Origin: Clostridiales bacterium
GTDB lineage: Bacteria; Bacillota; Clostridia; Oscillospirales; Feifaniaceae
Direction: 5' to 3'
Length of the DNA stretch: 64,000 nucleotides
Assembly (NCBI GenBank): GCA_012719075.1
Contig: JAAYBB010000045.1
Location: 1 to 64,000, forward strand
Below the pieces are notes generated by a model. The model saw only the letters and a list, made by a program, of their open reading frames with translations. It was not told the DNA's origin and made no database searches. The stretch's first letter is position 1; each line of letters starts with the position of its first letter. The position numbers and the translations under genes are program-made. This document shows positions 59,423 through 64,000 of this stretch, in pieces.

Positions 59423-60424
59423 ATGCACACCGACCCGACCGTGACCTTTGGACAAAGCACCGAATCGGCGGCGCCGATCCTGGCGGCGGCCGACTACCTG
59501 TGCCGCCACGACGACTTTCTAATCCTCTGCCACCAGAAGCCGGACGGCGACACGATCGGCAGCGCCTACGCGCTGCGCGAGGCGCTGCTGCAGATGGGCA
59601 AGCGCGCGCAGGTGGCCTGCAGCGACCCCTTTACGCCGCGCTACAGCTTCATCACGGGCGGCGAGCACGAGCCGCGGCGCAACTTTACGCCCAAGGGCTA
59701 CATCACGGTCGACGTGGCCGACACCTCGCTGCTCGGCGACAAGCTCGAGCACCTGGCCGCCAACATCGACCTGGCCATCGACCACCACCCCAGCTTTACA
59801 AACTTCGGCCGCCTCAACGCCTGCTATCCCCACGCCGCGGCGGCGGGCGAAATTGTCTGCCACCTGATCCGGGCGCTGCCGGTCCGCTTCACCGAGTCCA
59901 TCGGCATCGCCCTCTATACCGCCATCGCGACCGACACCGGCTGCTTCCGCTACGCCAACACCAGCCCCAGCGCCCTGCGCATGGCGGCCGACCTGCAGGC
60001 GGCGGGCGTGGACATCTACGCGCTCAACTACCGCCTCTTCATGCTCAGGTCCAAAACCCGCATGCAGCTGGAGGCCCGCATCGTGGAGACCGCCCACTTC
60101 TACCACGACAACCGGATTGCGGTGGCCGTGGTGCCGCTCTCGATCCATGACGAGCTGCGGGTCACCGAGGACGACCTCGACGACCTGGGCACGCTGATGC
60201 GCTGCATCGAGGGCGTCGAGGTGGGGGTGCTGCTCCGGGAGACCCCCTCCGGCAGCTACCGCGTCTCGCTGCGCTCCTCAGACAAGGTCAACTCCTCCGA
60301 GATCGCCCGCACGTTCGGCGGCGGCGGACACCGCCGCGCGGCCGGCTGCCTGATGTACGGCCCGGCCGAGGCCGCCGAAGCCCGCCTGGTCGACGAGATC
60401 CTGCGGGCCTTTGATCCGGCATGA
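59423..60424 (+). CDS. nrnA: DHH/DHHA1 phosphoesterase (NrnA-type oligoribonuclease/pAp phosphatase)
   Basis: CHQKPDGDTIGSAYAL, AIDHHPSFTNFG, FGGGGHRRAAG. Confidence 0.93.
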   Translation: MHTDPTVTFGQSTESAAPILAAADYLCRHDDFLILCHQKPDGDTIGSAYALREALLQMGKRAQVACSDPFTPRYSFITGGEHEPRRNFTPKGYITVDVADTSLLGDKLEHLAANIDLAIDHHPSFTNFGRLNACYPHAAAAGEIVCHLIRALPVRFTESIGIALYTAIATDTGCFRYANTSPSALRMAADLQAAGVDIYALNYRLFMLRSKTRMQLEARIVETAHFYHDNRIAVAVVPLSIHDELRVTEDDLDDLGTLMRCIEGVEVGVLLRETPSGSYRVSLRSSDKVNSSEIARTFGGGGHRRAAGCLMYGPAEAAEARLVDEILRAFDPA

Positions 60425-61308
60425 CCGGCATCCTGTTGCTCGACAAGGCCCCCGGCATCTCCTCGCAGCGGGCGGTGCACGAGGTGCAGCGCCTCTGCGG
60501 CGCCGCAAAGGCGGGGCACGGCGGCACGCTCGACCCCATGGCGGGCGGGCTGCTGCCCATCCTGCTGGGCAGCGCCACCAAGCTCAGCCGCTTTCTGCTG
60601 GAGGGTGACAAGGGCTACCGGGCCGAGCTGCTGCTCGGGCAGGTGACCGACAGCTACGACACCACCGGCCGGGTGCTGGAGCGCCGCCCGGTCGCCGTGA
60701 CGGCCGAGGCGTTTGAACAGGCCCTCGCCGCCTTCCGCGGCGAGATTCTGCAGGTGCCGCCGATGTACTCGGCGCTGTCGGTGGACGGCGAGCGGCTGTA
60801 CAAGCTGGCCCGCCGCGGCGAACAGGTCGAGCGCGCCGCGCGGCCGGTCACGATCCACCGGCTCGAGCTGCTGCTGCTGGAGGGCGAGCGCGCCGTCATC
60901 GAGGTCGACTGCTCCAAGGGCACCTACATCCGCTCGCTGATCCACGACCTCGGCGCCGCCCTGGGCTGCGGCGCCTGCATGAGCGGCCTGACCCGCACGA
61001 TGGCGGCCGGCTTCTCCCTGGCGCAGGCGCATACGGTCGAGGCGCTGACGCAGGCCGCCGCACAGGGCGCGCTGCCCGACCTGCTCATCCGGCCCGAGGC
61101 GCTGTTTGCGCAGCTGCCCGCCCTCTCCCCCGCCCCCTTCTTTTGCAAGCTGCTGCGGGACGGCCTGCGGGTGCTGCAGCGCAAGCTGGGCAGCGACATC
61201 GCCGCGGGCGGCATGGCCCGCCTCTACGTCGACGGCGAATTTTTCGGCCTGCTGGGCGAGGGGCCGGCCGACGAGGGCTCGGCCCTATTCCTGATTTGGA
61301 GAGCGTGA
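60421..61308 (+). CDS. truB: tRNA pseudouridine(55) synthase
   Basis: GILLLDKAPGISSQRAV; GHGGTLDPMAGGLLPILLG. Confidence 0.97.
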   Translation: MTGILLLDKAPGISSQRAVHEVQRLCGAAKAGHGGTLDPMAGGLLPILLGSATKLSRFLLEGDKGYRAELLLGQVTDSYDTTGRVLERRPVAVTAEAFEQALAAFRGEILQVPPMYSALSVDGERLYKLARRGEQVERAARPVTIHRLELLLLEGERAVIEVDCSKGTYIRSLIHDLGAALGCGACMSGLTRTMAAGFSLAQAHTVEALTQAAAQGALPDLLIRPEALFAQLPALSPAPFFCKLLRDGLRVLQRKLGSDIAAGGMARLYVDGEFFGLLGEGPADEGSALFLIWRA

Positions 61309-61312
61309 TGCT

Positions 61313-62254
61313 ATGCATGTTACCCATATTGACCGCCACCGCCCCACCGGCCCCTGCGTGGTCTGCGTCGGCAACTTCGACGGGGTCCACCTCGGCCACC
61401 AGCGGCTGCTGGCCAAGACGGCCGCGCGCGCGGCGCCCGGCCGCCTGGCCACCGTCTACACCTTTTCGCGCCACCCGACCACACAGCTCACGGGGGCGCC
61501 CCCCGCGCGGCTGATCACCACCAACGCCGAACGGCTGGGCATCTTCGCGAACTTTGGCATCGAAGAGGTCGTGATGGATCCCTTCCGGCCGGCGCTGGCC
61601 GGCATGGAGCCGGCCGACTTCTTCCGCGACATCCTGCTCGACCGCCTGCGGGCGGCCGAGATCGTCTGCGGCACCGAGTACCGCTTCGGGGCGCGGGGGG
61701 CCGGCGACGCCGCGCTGATGGCCCGGCTGTGCGCGCAGCACGGCGTCGTGCTGCACACGATCCCCCCCGTCACCGACGGGGGGCGCATGATCAGCTCGAC
61801 CTGGATCCGCGAGCGGGTGCTGCAGGGGGACGTGCAGGCGGCTGAGCGGCTGATGGGCCGCCCCTTTGCACTGCTGGCCGAGGTCTGTCACGGGGCGCAG
61901 CTCGGGCGACGGCTGGGGTTCCCCACGATCAACCAGCGCTTTCCGGCGCTCAAGCTGATCCCGCACCCGGGGGTCTACGCCACCCGGCTGGAGATCGACG
62001 GCACCTCTTACATCGGCGCCACCAGCGTGGGCACCCGCCCCACCGTAAACGGCGAGGACCTGCGCGCCGAGACCCACATCCTCGGCTACGAGGGCGACCT
62101 GTACGGCCGCTTTCTCAAGCTGGAATTTTTGCGCTACCTGCGCGAGGAGCTGCGCTTTGCCTCGCTCGACGACCTCAGCGCCCAGCTCCGGCTGGACGCC
62201 CGGCGGGCCGCAGAGGCCGCCGCCGCACAATCTGTCCTGGGGAGGGATGCCTGA
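61313..62254 (+). CDS. ribF: bifunctional riboflavin kinase/FAD synthetase
   Basis: VVCVGNFDGVHLGHQRLL; RRLGFPTIN. Confidence 0.96.
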   Translation: MHVTHIDRHRPTGPCVVCVGNFDGVHLGHQRLLAKTAARAAPGRLATVYTFSRHPTTQLTGAPPARLITTNAERLGIFANFGIEEVVMDPFRPALAGMEPADFFRDILLDRLRAAEIVCGTEYRFGARGAGDAALMARLCAQHGVVLHTIPPVTDGGRMISSTWIRERVLQGDVQAAERLMGRPFALLAEVCHGAQLGRRLGFPTINQRFPALKLIPHPGVYATRLEIDGTSYIGATSVGTRPTVNGEDLRAETHILGYEGDLYGRFLKLEFLRYLREELRFASLDDLSAQLRLDARRAAEAAAAQSVLGRDA

Positions 62255-63102
62255 TGAAGCACCGATCACGCCTGCTGGCCGTCCTGCTGCCGATGCTGCT
62301 GCTCTGCGGCTGCGGCGGGCAGGCCGAGGAGCCCCTTTCCTTTGAGGGGGAGTACACGACCGACTACGCCGCGCTGCAGGGCGCGCTGCGGCTGGAGCTG
62401 CCGGCCGGCGCAAGCGCCGTACCCGTCGACCTCGAGGCGCTGCGGGAGGCCCACGGCCTGCCGGCGCTGCAAGCGCTCACGGCCCTGCGGTCGGGGGACG
62501 TTCTGCAGTACGACCTGAGCTTTGCCCCCGAGGCCCCGCGCGAGCAGATGGCGCTGGCCATGCAGGCGCTGTTTGAGAATGCGCCGGCCGATGTGCAGAC
62601 GGTCAGCTGCCGCCTGCTGCTGGAGGACACCGTGGCGCTGCAGAGCCGGCTCGAACGCGCCCCGGAGGGCGACCCCTCGGAGCTGCGGCGCATCAGCTAT
62701 GAGAACACGCTGCCCGTGCTCAAGGCCCGCGCGGCCGACGCGCGCCTGACCGGCCTGCTGATGGAGCTGGTCCGGCCCGACCTGCCGGCCGCCGACCTCA
62801 TGGTGCAGCACAGCCTGCTGCCGGGCACCCTGCTGCTGCAGGTCAACACCGACAGCGCCGTCGACCCCGCGCTGCTGGAGGGCTGGCGGGCCGGCCTGCT
62901 GCGCGGACTCGAGGACCGCGACCTCGGCGGGCCCTTTGACCGGCTGGTGCTGCAGCTGTACGTGGGCAGCCGGCTGTACCACGAGTCGGTCCACCTGCAG
63001 GGCGAGGGCTGGCTGCCCGAGGGCACCGACTGGATGAACCCCCCGACCGCGGCCACGCCGCCCTGGTTTGCCGCGGATGCGGCCGAGGCGCCGGCCGCGT
63101 GA
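62254..63102 (+). CDS. uncharacterised lipoprotein
   Basis: Lipobox LLPMLLLCGCGG; start overlaps ribF stop. Confidence 0.7.
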   Translation: MKHRSRLLAVLLPMLLLCGCGGQAEEPLSFEGEYTTDYAALQGALRLELPAGASAVPVDLEALREAHGLPALQALTALRSGDVLQYDLSFAPEAPREQMALAMQALFENAPADVQTVSCRLLLEDTVALQSRLERAPEGDPSELRRISYENTLPVLKARAADARLTGLLMELVRPDLPAADLMVQHSLLPGTLLLQVNTDSAVDPALLEGWRAGLLRGLEDRDLGGPFDRLVLQLYVGSRLYHESVHLQGEGWLPEGTDWMNPPTAATPPWFAADAAEAPAA

Positions 63103-63141
63103 CGGCCCCGGCGTGTGCACGACAACGATACAACTGAACTG

Positions 63142-63177
63142 AAAAAGAGCCCGGCGGAATATCCGCCGGGCTCTTTT
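63142..63177. terminator. bidirectional terminator between convergent genes
   Basis: aaaaAGAGCCCGGCGGAatatCCGCCGGGCTCTtttg. Confidence 0.85.
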
Positions 63178-63213
63178 GCCTTGTCTCCTCGGATGTATTC
63201 GTCCGCGCGCCGC

Positions 63214-64000
63214 TCAGCCGGCCACGGGCTGCACCGCCGGCAGGATGCCGTCCTCGCGGTCAAACTTCTCGATCTCCTTGGGGGAGCTCTTCATGGCGGC
63301 CAGCATGAGGATCAGGTCGATGATGGCCAGCGCCGTCAGCCCGTAGAAGACCGGGATATAGGAGTTGAAATGGGCCTGCACAAAGTTGGAAATCGGCACG
63401 CCCAGCGCCGAGCCCAGGCTCATGAAGGGCTGGCAGACGCCGTACACCCGCGTGTACTCCTTGTTGCCGAACAGCTGCACGGTCATGTAGGGCAGCTGCA
63501 TGGTCGAAATGGCGTGGGCCAGGCCAAACCAGGCCGCAAAGGCATAGGCCATGGGCTTTGCGGTCGTGAAGATCAGCAGGAGCGGCGAGACCGCCATCAT
63601 CAGTGTGATGAAAATGGTGCCGATCTTGAGCCCAAAGGTGTCGTAGATCTTGCCCAGGATGACCTTGCCAAACACCAGGACGCCCATCATCATCGAAAAG
63701 ATGGAGGCGGCAAAGGCGCGCTCAAATCCAATGTCGGTCATGTGGTTGATGATGTTGTAGTTGAGCGCCATCGAGGAAAACTGGGAGCAGAACAGGCCGC
63801 CCGCATAGAACCAAAAGGTCTTGGAGCGGAAGGCCTGGGTCCGCGAGATGCCGCTCTTGGGGCCGGTGGCGACCTGCACGCCCTGCTTGACCTTTTCGGC
63901 GCCGTAGGGCAGCAGCCCCATCTCCTCGGGCGTCTCGCGGAGCAGGAAGAGGATGGCCGGGACCGTGATGACCAAGAAGGCGACGGCCAGCACCTGGAAG
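63214..64000 (-). CDS. MFS transporter, C-terminal part (runs off window)
   Basis: Polytopic; RETPEEMGLLPYG resembles OFA-type MFS proteins. Confidence 0.85.
   Translation of the reverse strand, partial: FQVLAVAFLVITVPAILFLLRETPEEMGLLPYGAEKVKQGVQVATGPKSGISRTQAFRSKTFWFYAGGLFCSQFSSMALNYNIINHMTDIGFERAFAASIFSMMMGVLVFGKVILGKIYDTFGLKIGTIFITLMMAVSPLLLIFTTAKPMAYAFAAWFGLAHAISTMQLPYMTVQLFGNKEYTRVYGVCQPFMSLGSALGVPISNFVQAHFNSYIPVFYGLTALAIIDLILMLAAMKSSPKEIEKFDREDGILPAVQPVAG

Overview
This looks like a chromosomal window from a high-GC, spore-forming Clostridia (Oscillospiraceae-like; taxon is inference, SpoVT present). Most of it is ordinary core genome: a 2-oxoacid:ferredoxin oxidoreductase operon, a nucleoside ABC transporter with two nucleoside hydrolases, hpf, groES-groEL with promoter and CIRCE, an NAGPA-SLH surface protein, pncB, an amino-acid/peptide catabolic cluster, aspS-hisS, mgsA-minD-PBP2-mreD-mreC-maf, a liv-type ABC transporter, spoVT, and the rimP-nusA-ylxR-L7Ae-infB-rbfA-nrnA-truB-ribF operon. 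The unusual material lies between genes. (1) Two orphan, decaying type I-C-like CRISPR arrays (14.1-14.6 kb and 23.5-23.8 kb) have no cas genes in the window. Repeats in the first array differ from each other at a stem position while mostly staying paired (A-T, T-A and G-C versions). (2) A modular multi-hairpin intergenic element has two alignable copies (19.7-19.85 kb and 44.56-44.69 kb). At least four stem pairs show compensatory or complete pair replacement. The 44.4-44.9 kb locus is a mosaic of its modules, and a diverged relative sits inside the infB-rbfA gap. (3) At 29.61-29.77 kb five hairpins are packed inside a 10-bp closing stem. (4) There are several tandem-repeat tracts: a duplicated groEL tail plus terminator, a ~20-bp minisatellite inside the liv operon, and degenerate repeats at 29.2-29.6 and 59.05-59.25 kb. 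No tRNA, rRNA, prophage or transposase was recognised. All family assignments come from reading motifs and overall protein character; no searches were run.
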